Shown in pieces: positions 34,155 through 43,324 of a stretch of 64,000 nucleotides of DNA. The stretch comes from Pelethousia sp034933245 (GTDB lineage Bacteria > Bacillota > Clostridia > Christensenellales > CAG-138), in NCBI GenBank assembly GCA_034933245.1, contig JAYFNX010000014.1, positions 1-64,000 of the forward strand. Direction: 5' to 3'. Below the pieces are notes generated by a model, which was not told where the DNA came from, made no database searches, and saw only the letters and a program-made list of their open reading frames with translations. The position numbers were made by a program, and so were the translations under genes. Numbering within the stretch: the stretch's first letter is position 1; each line of letters starts with the position of its first letter.

Positions 34155-34790
34155 ATGAGCCAATTTTCAAAAAAAGACATTATATACAGCCAGATGCGGC
34201 AAAAAATTATCAATTGTGAATACGCCCCCTCCACCCTGCTCAGTGAAGCCCGCCTTATGGAGGACCTGGGCGCAAGCCGTACGCCTTTGCGGGAAGCCCT
34301 TAATAAGCTGGAGCAAGAAAGCCTGGTTACGATTCTGCCTAAAAAGGGTATTATGACAGCCAGCCTATCCCTCAAGGATATTATGGACGTATACCATGTG
34401 CGGCTTATATTGGAACCCCATATCATCCGAAACTGGGGGATGGACATTCCGCAGACGGCCTTGCTTTCCTTCCGGGAGAGCGCTCTTTCCTATACCGGTA
34501 ACGAACCGCAAATTCAACGGAACCAATTGGATGATGAACTGCACCGCATTGTGATTAACAGCTGTCCAAACACCTATTTGCTGCAGATGAGCCGGCAGCT
34601 TTACGACCAAAACCAGCGCATCCGCATATTCGTGGGGCAACTGGCCTTGCGCATGGAAATCAACATTGCCTCCCATTTGGAAATTGTGAACCATATGCTG
34701 GCCATGCATTTCGATCAGGCGGCGGACGCCATGTTCAGCCATATTGAAGAAGGACGCAACACGGCTATCCGCTTGCTCAGCGGCCAATAG
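34155..34790 (+). CDS. GntR/FCD-family regulator
   Basis: A 211-residue FadR-type regulator: winged HTH at ~5-70 (LLSEARLMEDLGASRTPLRE, GIMTASLSLKD) and an all-helical FCD domain at ~75-205 (DVYHVRLILEP, DDELHRIVINSC, SHLEIVNHMLAMHFDQA) with metal-type Asp/His positions. ATG 34155 follows AAAGGA; a TTG six codons upstream is rejected. Divergent from the TctABC operon, which it probably controls in response to the transported acid. Confidence 0.9.
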   Translation: MSQFSKKDIIYSQMRQKIINCEYAPSTLLSEARLMEDLGASRTPLREALNKLEQESLVTILPKKGIMTASLSLKDIMDVYHVRLILEPHIIRNWGMDIPQTALLSFRESALSYTGNEPQIQRNQLDDELHRIVINSCPNTYLLQMSRQLYDQNQRIRIFVGQLALRMEINIASHLEIVNHMLAMHFDQAADAMFSHIEEGRNTAIRLLSGQ

Positions 34791-34814
34791 CCCCGGATGC
34801 TTTTCCCGCAGGCC

Positions 34815-34833
34815 TTGCGCTGCGGCAGCGCAA
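34815..34833. repeat. Small hairpin after the FCD regulator
   Basis: TTGCGCTG pairs with CAGCGCAA around CGG. No T-run follows. Confidence 0.4.
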
Positions 34834-34921
34834 AGGGAGTGCCAAACGTTCCCGCCATTTTGCCATCTTCATGGCTATTTGTGCGAGACGCGACAATTGG
34901 TTTATGGTTTTTAGAAAGAAG

Positions 34922-34950
34922 AAAGCGGAAGGCAGGAACCTTCCGCTTTT
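34922..34950. terminator. Bidirectional terminator
   Basis: AAAGCGGAAGG (34922-34932) pairs with CCTTCCGCTTT (34939-34949) around CAGGAA, between two convergent genes (FCD regulator and zinc-ribbon protein). Confidence 0.8.
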
Positions 34951-34981
34951 GCTTGTAAGTTGTGGCACTATGCCTTGTTTT

Positions 34982-36439
34982 TTAATTGCTGCTGTATATT
35001 TCTATGACTCTGGAAAACGCTCTTTCCCAAGATGCGCCATAGGCAAACACGCAATGGTTTGGGCCGTCCACCGTTACGGTATATTCGTCATCCCCGCTCT
35101 GCATCTTGACGATCACCTTGTTTCCCTCGCTGTGCCAGCTTCCATTCCTTTTGCCCAAAATGTTCCATTGGGATGAACCCCAATTTTCCAGCGATGCCGT
35201 GCTATCCTCTTTTTCGGCACCCGTCAGCACGGCGTCCCCGCCGGGCATGAAGGTGAGCGCGGCATACACGCCGTCTTCTTCCGCGGCGTCGGGCACCCAT
35301 GTGCCGATGAGGTAATCCGCAAGCGTCGGCTCCTCGCCCATTCGGTAAAAGGGATACTGCTCATCCCCCTCGCCATAGGTAATGCGTATCGTTTCTTCGT
35401 CTTGTACCGCGATATGTAAAGTTGTCTTCTGATCCCCTTCCAGCAACGTAACAGTATTGCCATCTGCTTTCCATTCCTGCCAGAAATAAGGATCCTGGGT
35501 CCATCTATCCGTACCCCAGTTGTCCAGCGTCTCCTCTCCCTCGGAAAAGGCCAGCGCCCCCCCCAGGAGTCCGTTGCCGTCAAAGGCATATATGCTCGCG
35601 CAAAAGTCCACATCGGGCGGGCTCACCCATAAGCCGGGCAGATAGGCTGCCAGATCCACCGTCTCAGAAGCAGCCTCTTCCGGCGCCACCGTCTCGTTTA
35701 CCTGCTGCGTCTCCTTGCCCGGTGTGGAAACAACGGGTGGCAGGGGCAGGGTATTGGCATTCCCGCCGCCGGAAAGTTTCGGCGGTTTCTTCGCGGTTTG
35801 CGTAAAACTGAGGGTGAAGGGCACCGTTTTCTCCCCGGCGATAACATTTCCCTCGCCTTTCATGGTAATCTGGCCATTTTTTTCAATGGTTCCCTTCATG
35901 TGGAGCGTTTCTCCGTTAAGCGTGCCGGTAAAGAGCAAGGAATGGTCCTCTTGCTCCACATCCAAGGGAATAGGCACCTCTTTTACAATAAGCTCGGCGC
36001 CGTTCGCGCCGGTCCCCTGCACATTGAGCGTGCAGGAAAGATCTCCGCCTCCGGATGCATACACCAGGGCGGAGTTGGCGCTTTCCCATGCTTCGCCCCG
36101 AAACTGCAGGGTACCGGACCAGGTCCCCAGGAAAGCTCTCTCCCCTTTTCCGTCGAAAAGGCGCAGCCCAAAGAAGAGCAGGGCGGCAAGCAACAAGGCC
36201 GACCCTCCGATTATGCCGGCAAGGGCGGCGGGGTGCATGCCCTTGCGCCGGGGCGCAGAATAGGAAGCGGGTGGCGCGCCGTAAGTACCGGCCATCCCGG
36301 GCGTGTTATGAAAAGGATCCTGCGCCTCGGGTGGGGTACAGGGCGCCGTCTGGTTATCGTCTTCCGCCGTGGATACGCCGCAGAAAGGGCAGAATTTCGC
36401 TTGCTCGTTAATCGAGCGTCCGCACATATGGCAGAACAT
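34982..36439 (-). CDS. Zinc-ribbon membrane protein with repeated C-terminal domains
   Basis: A 485-residue protein. Residues 1-22 are a zinc ribbon (CHMCGRSINEQAKFCPFCG), followed by a Pro-rich linker, one helix (~68-92) and an outside part. The outside part has a beta domain (~100-225), a linker, and two related ~90-residue units, each opening with a GxWV motif (LPGLWVSPPDVDF and LIGTWVPDAAEED) and running through a DNWG or ENWG motif. ATG 36439 follows AAGGAGG. Proteins with this zinc-ribbon/TM layout are common in Firmicutes and have no settled role. Confidence 0.7.
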   Translation of the reverse strand: MFCHMCGRSINEQAKFCPFCGVSTAEDDNQTAPCTPPEAQDPFHNTPGMAGTYGAPPASYSAPRRKGMHPAALAGIIGGSALLLAALLFFGLRLFDGKGERAFLGTWSGTLQFRGEAWESANSALVYASGGGDLSCTLNVQGTGANGAELIVKEVPIPLDVEQEDHSLLFTGTLNGETLHMKGTIEKNGQITMKGEGNVIAGEKTVPFTLSFTQTAKKPPKLSGGGNANTLPLPPVVSTPGKETQQVNETVAPEEAASETVDLAAYLPGLWVSPPDVDFCASIYAFDGNGLLGGALAFSEGEETLDNWGTDRWTQDPYFWQEWKADGNTVTLLEGDQKTTLHIAVQDEETIRITYGEGDEQYPFYRMGEEPTLADYLIGTWVPDAAEEDGVYAALTFMPGGDAVLTGAEKEDSTASLENWGSSQWNILGKRNGSWHSEGNKVIVKMQSGDDEYTVTVDGPNHCVFAYGASWERAFSRVIEIYSSN

Positions 36440-36512
36440 GCAGGTAACCTCCTTGCTATGTGGGCCCAGCCCTCTTAATCCCGCATCGGTGCGGGCGTGT
36501 TGACCATTCCGT

Positions 36513-37004
36513 TCAGTTTGGCGGCGTGTTCTCCTGCCAGCCGTGGAGCACTGCCGATACCCCCGTTTCATACCAAAACTTTTGCTTCACTTCCATGGCC
36601 AATTGGATATTGCTTATGCCATGGGCCAACTCCAGCCGGGATATTTTCTCTCCTTCGCCATAAGCGAGGCAGATCCGCTCCTTGTCAAGTTCAACTGTTA
36701 GAAGCGCTACGCCGCCCCACCCCCATTTATATACACGGGAGCCTACCAGCGCGCCGAAGGTGGACACAACGGTTTCCGTTGCCCCCTTCTCTCCGGCTAC
36801 CGTAAGAATCCGATTCTCCCAAATAAGGCGTGCGGCACGGAGCCGTCGATTTTCAAGAAGTAGCCACGGCAGCAGAACCATACTGGTGAGGCCAATGCCA
36901 AAAGCAACTTTGGCCTCGTTTACAAGAGCAAACCAAGCTGCCACAAAAATGCCTGCCATAAAAAGGCAAATCAACTTATCGCGCCGCGTTTTGATGGCTT
37001 TCAT
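36513..37004 (-). CDS. Small membrane protein, unknown
   Basis: A 163-residue protein with two close helices (about 12-50) and a soluble C-terminal part (~55-163) with a PH-like beta pattern (ENRILTVAGEKGA, GGVALLTVELDKERICLAYG). I do not recognise the family. ATG 37004 is preceded by AAGGGATGG. It lies 73 bases upstream of the zinc-ribbon gene and may share its transcript. Confidence 0.6.
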   Translation of the reverse strand: MKAIKTRRDKLICLFMAGIFVAAWFALVNEAKVAFGIGLTSMVLLPWLLLENRRLRAARLIWENRILTVAGEKGATETVVSTFGALVGSRVYKWGWGGVALLTVELDKERICLAYGEGEKISRLELAHGISNIQLAMEVKQKFWYETGVSAVLHGWQENTPPN

Positions 37005-37134
37005 GGGCGTTCCATCCCTTCCCTTCCAGCATACGGCATGCGTGGAAGGTTTGCATCCGCCCAAGGGGTGAAACGATGAAAACGATCTCATCCAAATGTG
37101 TGAGGAAAGGCGGCTATCGCCGGCAGAGAGCGTT

Positions 37135-38547
37135 TCATTTTGGCGCGATTTGATTTTTCAGTAAGAAACTGATGAGCTCTGCGCGGCTCCCTACATCATA
37201 TTTGGCATATAGGTTGCGGGTATGGGTTTTTACGGTGTTTTCACTGATAAAAAGAGCTGCAGCAATCTCCTTGTTGGATTTGCCTAATAGAATTTGTGCA
37301 AGCACTTCCTTCTCCCTGCCTGTTAAGGCGGTCTGCATGATCGTATGGCAGAGGATGGTTTCTTGCCGGATTTCGCTCAGGCCGGAATACGCGGCAAGAT
37401 AGACATGGCTTTTAAGCAGCATCGTCAACTGCCGGTTCAGCGGTGGCAGAATAGCCAGCGTAATGCATACCACGGAAAGTGCCACAACCGCTACTTCCGC
37501 CCCGGCAATGTGAAAGGAGGTTATGCCCATGCCCACCGCGCCGCCCAGGAGGACGCCGAACACGTTAGCCCCAAGGCCGATGCCAAACACATGGACCGGA
37601 CTCGGGGTATAGTCCAACATTTCGCCGAGGATACTCCACCAAAATAGATCAAAGATGCCACAGGCTCCAAGCATCAGCGTATCTACAATGAGATAATCGC
37701 AAGCGTTGCGCCCCAGCAGCATGAAGCAGATAAACGCAAGCATGATCATTCCCATGCCTATATACAAAACAGGAGCGCGCTTTGCGTTAACCGGCAGGCT
37801 GCGCAGAATCCCAAGCATAAGGATATACGGAACGGCCCAATACCAGCTTGCAAGCCCTGCTAAATGGGCAAAGGCAGGATTCATTACTTGGTACATAAGG
37901 CCTGAATTGATGGTTATAACGGCAATAAACACACACAGCATGGCCAACGGCTTTTTGATGTTGCCCGGTAGTTTGCCGCTGTCCTTCCGCCAGTCCGCCT
38001 TCTCCGGCAAGGGCAGCGCCAGAAGGATCCCGCCGCCCGCCACCAGGCTCAATGCGGACATTGTAAGCCCGGCCCATGGAGACACGTGCGTGGCGGTCAC
38101 ATTGATGACGATCATCAGAATGTTGGAGCAGATCAGTACATCCGCACACGAGCGGATCCGTTGGTTTTTCGGCGTGAACGTTTTCAGGAAATAGCCCCAT
38201 GTCCCTACGGCGCAACCGCCGGCAAATGCGCCAATAGGCAAGCCCGCCATCCACAGCAAGGAAGGTTTAAAAAAGAACGGCACGGTTGCGGCCACGCAGG
38301 CAACCGTGCTGCCAAGTATCATGCGCCAGGCTGCTTTGGGGGATCTCACAAGATAGCCGCAAAAAAGCAGCCCGCCCAAATTTGCCGCGATGGCCGCCAG
38401 TATATAGCCGGCGGCGTTAACATCGTAAAAATCCAGCAGGCCGTAAAGGACCTGCCCCTCAAATGTGAAAGAGAGAAGATAGGCGGCGAGGAGGGAAAAT
38501 CCCAAGTTGGATAGAAGCCGCTTGTTTAGAAAATTCAGCCTGCGCAT
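37135..38547 (-). CDS. MFS-like membrane domain fused to LuxR HTH
   Basis: A 470-residue fusion. Residues ~10-395 hold about twelve predicted helices in an MFS-like arrangement. Residues ~408-465 are a LuxR-type HTH (LTGREKEVLAQILLGKSNKE, ISENTVKTHTRNLYAKY). It is therefore a membrane-bound one-component regulator in which a transporter-like domain may sense a ligand. Such fusions are abundant in some Actinobacteria (Eggerthellaceae) and less common in Clostridia. It is transcribed alone; a dyad at 38666-38683 lies upstream. Target genes are unknown. Confidence 0.85.
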   Translation of the reverse strand: MRRLNFLNKRLLSNLGFSLLAAYLLSFTFEGQVLYGLLDFYDVNAAGYILAAIAANLGGLLFCGYLVRSPKAAWRMILGSTVACVAATVPFFFKPSLLWMAGLPIGAFAGGCAVGTWGYFLKTFTPKNQRIRSCADVLICSNILMIVINVTATHVSPWAGLTMSALSLVAGGGILLALPLPEKADWRKDSGKLPGNIKKPLAMLCVFIAVITINSGLMYQVMNPAFAHLAGLASWYWAVPYILMLGILRSLPVNAKRAPVLYIGMGMIMLAFICFMLLGRNACDYLIVDTLMLGACGIFDLFWWSILGEMLDYTPSPVHVFGIGLGANVFGVLLGGAVGMGITSFHIAGAEVAVVALSVVCITLAILPPLNRQLTMLLKSHVYLAAYSGLSEIRQETILCHTIMQTALTGREKEVLAQILLGKSNKEIAAALFISENTVKTHTRNLYAKYDVGSRAELISFLLKNQIAPK

Positions 38548-38782
38548 GGAACCACCTTATCCTCGCCGGAGGCACTTACAAATTTCATCCGCCCAATTGC
38601 CGCTACCGCATGCAGCCTTTTGCGCGACCTTGCCTGGCGGCATTCCTCCGGCGGGCCTGTTTTCTACCGGACTTATGTCCGGTCCGGAATCGGGCGTAAA
38701 AGCACGGCCCGAGATAGGTATCCGTATATTCTATTGTAAAGCCCTTCCCTTCAATATGCAAAAAAATTATGCGCCAACGCAT
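38548..38782. promoter_or_regulatory. Upstream region of the MFS-LuxR gene with an 18-bp dyad
   Basis: ACCGGAC-TTAT-GTCCGGT (38666-38683) is a perfect dyad about 120 bases before the start codon. On the minus strand it overlaps a weak TTTACG/CATAAG promoter candidate. No gene in this stretch. Confidence 0.45.
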
Positions 38783-38812
38783 GAAAAAATGCCACGGCTT
38801 TTACCGTGGCAT
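38783..38812 (-). terminator. Terminator after the Cys-rich membrane protein gene
   Basis: ATGCCACGG (38789-38797) pairs with CCGTGGCAT (38804-38812); the minus strand continues as TTTTTTCAT. Confidence 0.8.
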
Positions 38813-38851
38813 GCATATCCCCCTGGCAAGTTGATTCTCTTTGGGCGTTTT

Positions 38852-39547
38852 TTAAAGATTAAACTCGTTCCATTTGTCCGCCAAAGGATGCTTTTCCAGA
38901 ATGCTGAATTGCCGAGGCAATGCAAAGGCGTAAAAGGAAGGCTTTCCGCCCACCGGGCTGAAACGGCTTTTGATTTCAAAGCCCGCGTCGCAATTGTAAT
39001 TGATTCTGCCATCCCCATCCATGAGCATATAGGCGGAATCCGGCACTTGGGCGGAACCGGCCGGGATGCCGCCCGGCACGCTTTCCCGAAGCAGCCTATC
39101 AAGGGCGGTCATATCGGTATCCTGCCCCCGGGCAATCTTTTCCGCGGACGTATAATCCGCGCCGGTACGCCCCTTTTCCTTTCTGCTTACGAGGATAAAA
39201 AATGCTAGCATGAGCAAGAGTGTTCCTGCACAGACCCAACACACCTCCGAGTTTCCTTCTAGGAGTTGTACCGCCCCCACCACGAGAAGGATAATAATCC
39301 CAAAGGCCAAACAGATGGCTGTGGGGCCCAGCCCCCTTCGTTTGTTTTCCTCCATATGCTTACGGGCCGCTTTCTGAAGGCAATCCTTGCATAGCCTTGC
39401 CCTAACGACCCCCGCGTCCCATTGCCTTTGGGCTTTACATCCGCTTTGGAATTCGGCCTGGGCGCCTGCCGTATCGGCCTCTACAATCAGCCAATCCTTG
39501 GTATATGTGGCCTCTTTGCCACATGTGCAAGTTCGCTGTTTTGTCAT
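38852..39547 (-). CDS. Membrane protein with N-terminal Cys cluster, unknown
   Basis: A 231-residue protein. N-terminal residues carry a possible zinc site (CTCGKEATYTKDWLIVE and, further on, CKAQRQ...CKDCLQ), followed by two helices (~80-100 and ~108-126) and a soluble C-terminal domain (~150-231). No family is recognised. ATG 39547 follows GGAGG with a good spacing; TTG 39553 is rejected. It adds to the group of zinc-ribbon-like membrane proteins in this region. Confidence 0.6.
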   Translation of the reverse strand: MTKQRTCTCGKEATYTKDWLIVEADTAGAQAEFQSGCKAQRQWDAGVVRARLCKDCLQKAARKHMEENKRRGLGPTAICLAFGIIILLVVGAVQLLEGNSEVCWVCAGTLLLMLAFFILVSRKEKGRTGADYTSAEKIARGQDTDMTALDRLLRESVPGGIPAGSAQVPDSAYMLMDGDGRINYNCDAGFEIKSRFSPVGGKPSFYAFALPRQFSILEKHPLADKWNEFNL

Positions 39548-40283
39548 GTTCAACCTCCTCCGCCTGTTTTTGTTTCCATTCGGGATGCTGTATTCTCTTC
39601 CGGTAATAGAGGCCCCCTTTCTCTCGGCGCCTTTTCCCCTATGACCTATGTGTCTTTTCCCTTTTTGCCAGTAACTCCTCCGGCCTTATGTAACGCCGAT
39701 TGCTTGCGCAGTCGTCTTTTTATGTTTTCCGGGTAATCTTGCGAGCCCGGCCCCCGGGAAGCATGCCCAAACGAAGCATATCCTTTAGCGTATCCCTATG
39801 CAGGAACAACAAACCCTCTTCAACGCACAAATGGCCTCTCCTCGGTTTGGTTTTTCAGTCTTTTTAAGCCCTTCAAGGGCGGCAAAAGCCGACTCCCCAT
39901 CGCTTATCAGGGCATCGTGCTCATTAAGGCACTCCTTTAATGCAAGCGCTCCGTCCGCTTGGATTTTTTAAAGTGGCGCATAAAACTCAGTTTGAAACTT
40001 GGAATCTTTTACAGGATACGCTTACACGGCATCCATCTTGCTATTAGAATTGTATATCTCTGATGTATTTATTTTAACACAAAAACGACAAAAAAGGTGA
40101 ACAGCCAGCCCACTTTTTTTGCAATTTTTATAATGCGGGCATCGTTTTCCCATCGTCATTCGGGATGGCTTGCGTTTGGCCGAAAATTCCACCGCAAATT
40201 ACAGCCATCCAGGCAGCATACTTTCCCCGCCGCACCAGCGAATTTTTTCAATACAGCTGAAGGCCAAGCTTTATGGATGTTAT
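39548..40283. other. Gene-poor stretch
   Basis: More than 700 bases with no intact gene. A decayed minus-strand frame lies at about 39720-39990. The rest (39990-40283) is AT-rich with nothing recognisable. Confidence 0.45.
39720..39990 (-). pseudogene. Decayed gene, family unknown
   Basis: Two adjoining minus-strand frames look coding: about 45 codons downstream of a TAA at 39968-39970 (ADGALALKECLNEHDALISD and GESAFAALEGLKK), then after a shift near 39835 another ~36 codons to a TAA at 39720-39722 (LHRDTLKDMLRLGMLPGGRA). With one stop and one frameshift it reads as the remnant of a single ORF. I do not recognise the product. Confidence 0.35.
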
Positions 40284-40312
40284 AAAACCAACATCGCAAC
40301 GATGTTGGTTTT
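40284..40312. terminator. Terminator after phoR
   Basis: AAAACCAACATCG (40284-40296) pairs with CGATGTTGGTTTT (40300-40312) around CAA; 13-bp stem with A/T flanks in both directions. Confidence 0.85.
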
Positions 40313-40335
40313 GTTTTGTCTCTTCAATTTGTAAA

Positions 40336-41994
40336 CTATAAAGCCGGAAACCGCAGCGTGAACGTACTTCCCTGGGGGCCGCTCTTCAGCCTGATCCTTC
40401 CTTCGTGAAGCGCTACGCCATGTTTGACGATGGCAAGGCCCAATCCCGTTCCTTCCACCGCTTCGTTATGGCTTTTATCCACCCTGTAAAACCGCTCGAA
40501 AATCCTGCTTTGTTCGGCTTTTGGAATGCCGATTCCCGTATCCGCCACTGCCAGCAGCACCTCGCCATTCTCCTTTTTTACCGTAACGGATGCGGTGCCG
40601 CCCGGCCGGTTATACTTGATGGCGTTTTCCAACAAGTTATAAATCATTTCCTCCAGCACCGAAGGGATGCCCAAAATGCGGGCCGAATCCCCGGATACGG
40701 ACACGGAAACGCCGTGCTCCGCCGCTTTTTTCTTGAGCCGCTCTTCCACCTCCCGGGTCAGGGCGAAAACATCTATGGATTCCCTTGGCGGAGACGCGTC
40801 CTCCTCAAGTTTTGAAAGGAGCATCAGGTCTTTAACCAAAGCGATAAGCCGTTGGGTTTCCGTATAAATGTTCTGCAAAAACTCCGGAGCATCCTCTGGC
40901 TTCACCAAGCCATGAAGCATAATTTCCGCATACCCGGAGATGGAGGTAAGGGGCGTTTTCAGCTCGTGGGAAACGTTTGCAGTAAATTCACGGCGCAGCT
41001 TCTCACGCTCCTGCCGTTCCGTAACATCCAGCATAAGCAGCACAACGCCCTGCACGCTGTCTTCCCGCTTAACGGGGCTGGCAAAAACTTGGCACTGCCG
41101 CCCCCCGAGCTCCACAATGCGCTCCCGGGGCATGCCCGCCAGCGCCGTTTTCATCATATCCCGGAAGGCTTCGCTCCGATTCAATGCCAGGATGTGCGTG
41201 CCCATCGGCTGAGCCATGGGTGTATTCAAAAGCTTTAAGGCGCTTTTGTTGTAGGAGAGTACCTTCCCATTTTGGTTGAGGATCAAAAAGCCTTCGTTCA
41301 TGTTTTCCGTGATGGCGGAAAACTCCATGCGCCGCCTATCCAACTCCTCCATCTGGCGGCCGATCTCACTCCGCTGCTTCTTGATGCGCATAAGAAGCGG
41401 AACGATTTCCTCATAAACCACATTGTTTTCCGGATGGTCGAGATCCAGCGTGTTGATGGGCCGGACAATCCGCCGTGTTACCAGCGAGGCAATGCCGGCG
41501 CAAAGCAGGAATACCCCGGCTGCGATAAGCGCCACAAGCCAAAGCAGCCGGCTATAGGATGCGATGGCGCTATCCATAAAGCTTGCCACGCGCAATACGG
41601 ACCCATCCGCCAGGCGGACGGCATAGTAATAGGTCTGCTCCTGCAGGGTGTCTGAAAAGCGCGTGCTCTCCCCCATACCGGTGGCAAGCGCCGCCTGAAC
41701 CTCGGAGCGGTCCAGATGGTTGTCCATCTCCCCGGGATCGCTCATACTGTCAAAAAGGACCGTACCGTCTGCTGCGATCACCGTAATCCTGTGATGGGAC
41801 TGGGGGTCCATACGTTCCAGATAAGCCGCGCCTGCGAACTCAATTCCTGTGCGAATATAGGCCGCTTCCGCTGCGACCTCCTGCTTGATTGTCCGGAAAA
41901 AATCCTGATAGGCGGCTAGTGTGATCAAAATGGAGCTTACGAGCACGGCCAGTCCGGCCAGAAAGGCGGAAAATAGGAAGATATTTCGTTTCAC
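40336..41994 (-). CDS. phoR: Phosphate sensor histidine kinase
   Basis: A 552-residue membrane kinase: two helices (~8-28 and ~148-172) flanking an extracytoplasmic sensor, a HAMP-like stretch, a PAS domain (~220-320, ITENMNEGFLILNQNGKV), an HisKA domain with the phosphorylated His in FTANVSHELKTPLTS (~345), and HATPase (~440-550; LLENAIKYNRPGG, ADTGIGIP, EGTGLGLAIVK). It overlaps phoB by four bases and lies at the end of the pst operon. That placement, with PhoU and PstSCAB, identifies it as PhoR. Confidence 0.93.
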   Translation of the reverse strand: MKRNIFLFSAFLAGLAVLVSSILITLAAYQDFFRTIKQEVAAEAAYIRTGIEFAGAAYLERMDPQSHHRITVIAADGTVLFDSMSDPGEMDNHLDRSEVQAALATGMGESTRFSDTLQEQTYYYAVRLADGSVLRVASFMDSAIASYSRLLWLVALIAAGVFLLCAGIASLVTRRIVRPINTLDLDHPENNVVYEEIVPLLMRIKKQRSEIGRQMEELDRRRMEFSAITENMNEGFLILNQNGKVLSYNKSALKLLNTPMAQPMGTHILALNRSEAFRDMMKTALAGMPRERIVELGGRQCQVFASPVKREDSVQGVVLLMLDVTERQEREKLRREFTANVSHELKTPLTSISGYAEIMLHGLVKPEDAPEFLQNIYTETQRLIALVKDLMLLSKLEEDASPPRESIDVFALTREVEERLKKKAAEHGVSVSVSGDSARILGIPSVLEEMIYNLLENAIKYNRPGGTASVTVKKENGEVLLAVADTGIGIPKAEQSRIFERFYRVDKSHNEAVEGTGLGLAIVKHGVALHEGRIRLKSGPQGSTFTLRFPAL

Positions 41995-42665
41995 TCTCCC
42001 CCTCCGATCCGGTAGCCCACGCCGCGTACCGTTTGGATCAGATCGGCGCAGGTACCCAGCTTTGCCCGGAGGGTACGGATATGCACATCCACCGTGCGGC
42101 TTTCCCCGTCAAAGTCATAGCCCCACACCGCGGACATAATTTGATCGCGGGTTAAAACGATGCCCGCATTGGCCAGAAGGTATGCCAGCACCTCGAATTC
42201 TTTGAGGGTGAGGTTGACCGATACGCCTTCCGCGGTAACCAAGTGCCGGGGGATGCTGACGTATAGGCCGCCTATGGCATATTCCACAACCTTGGTATCC
42301 GCGCCCGCCCGCCGCAAAAGGCTCCGCACCCGCGCCACAAGTTCCATCATTCCAAAAGGCTTTGGTAAATAATCATCCGCGCCCATATCCAGCCCCAGAA
42401 CCTTATCGTATTCCGTGCTCTTGGCCGTAAGCATCATAACGGGCAGTTTCGCGGTAGCGGGAGCGGCGCGCAGCTTTTTGAGCACACTGAGCCCATCCTC
42501 CCCGGGAAGCATGATATCCAAAAGCACAAGTTGGGGCTGTTCCTCCCGCATGCTCTCCCAGAACTCTTCCGCCGTGGCACAGCCCTTTGCTTCCAGTCCG
42601 GAACTGTTGAGGGTGTAGAGCACGAGTTTACGAATGCTCGTTTCATCCTCCAGCACATAAATCAT
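41991..42665 (-). CDS. phoB: Phosphate response regulator
   Basis: A 224-residue OmpR-type regulator: a receiver domain (~1-115) with the phosphorylated Asp in LVLLDIMLPGEDG, Thr in MMLTAKS and Lys in LPKPF, and a winged HTH (~130-222; LTLKEFEVLAYLL, SRTVDVHIRTLRAKLG, IQTVRGVGYRIGG). Should bind the Pho-box-like repeats upstream of pstS. It overlaps phoU and phoR by four bases each. Confidence 0.93.
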   Translation of the reverse strand: MIYVLEDETSIRKLVLYTLNSSGLEAKGCATAEEFWESMREEQPQLVLLDIMLPGEDGLSVLKKLRAAPATAKLPVMMLTAKSTEYDKVLGLDMGADDYLPKPFGMMELVARVRSLLRRAGADTKVVEYAIGGLYVSIPRHLVTAEGVSVNLTLKEFEVLAYLLANAGIVLTRDQIMSAVWGYDFDGESRTVDVHIRTLRAKLGTCADLIQTVRGVGYRIGGGE

Positions 42666-43324
42666 AGGGATGCCTCCGGCCCTCCCGCATCCAGCCTGCC
42701 GGTAATGGCATAAAGGACCCGCTCGGCAATATTTTCAGCATGGTCACCAATACGCTCGTAATATTTGGCGATCATTAAAAGATCCAAACAATCCTCCGCC
42801 AGGGTGCTATCATCCAAAAGCTGCGCGATAAGCTCCCTTTTAATTTTGCTGAAAAGATCGTCCACCACATCATCATAGGCGATTACCGCTTTTGCCTTGG
42901 ATAGGTTGCCTGTCACATAGGAATCAATGCTGTCCGTCACCATCTTGATGGTTGCCCGGGCCATATCCGCAATGTGGATGTCGCTTCCCACCTGGCTTCC
43001 TTTCATAAAAACAGAAAGCTCCGCAATATCCGCGGCCTGGTCGCCGATGCGCTCCATGTCCGTTATCATTTTCTGGGCCGCCGTAATACCCCGCAGATCC
43101 CTTGCAACGGGCTGCTGATGCAAAAGCAACCGCACACAAGTCTGCTCAATATCCCGCTCTTGTGAATTGATATCGTGCTCCAGGGCGATTGCCTCTTCCC
43201 GGGCGGAATCGTCCCCCTCCAAAAGGGCCTTTGTGGCGCTGGCGATTGCATCCTCGCAAAGAGCGCCCATGCGGATCATGCTGGTGTGCAGGGTTTCCAA
43301 CTGTTCTTCAAAACGCCGTCTCAT
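42662..43324 (-). CDS. phoU: Phosphate signalling protein PhoU
   Basis: A 220-residue all-helical protein with two PhoU repeats. Seen: the N-terminal RRRFEEQLETLHTSMIRMG and two copies of the metal-binding pattern (MERIGDQAADIAE at ~95-107; YERIGDHAENIAE at ~193-205). PhoU links PstSCAB activity to PhoR and limits phosphate uptake. Its ATG overlaps the pstB stop by one base. Confidence 0.95.
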   Translation of the reverse strand: MRRRFEEQLETLHTSMIRMGALCEDAIASATKALLEGDDSAREEAIALEHDINSQERDIEQTCVRLLLHQQPVARDLRGITAAQKMITDMERIGDQAADIAELSVFMKGSQVGSDIHIADMARATIKMVTDSIDSYVTGNLSKAKAVIAYDDVVDDLFSKIKRELIAQLLDDSTLAEDCLDLLMIAKYYERIGDHAENIAERVLYAITGRLDAGGPEASL

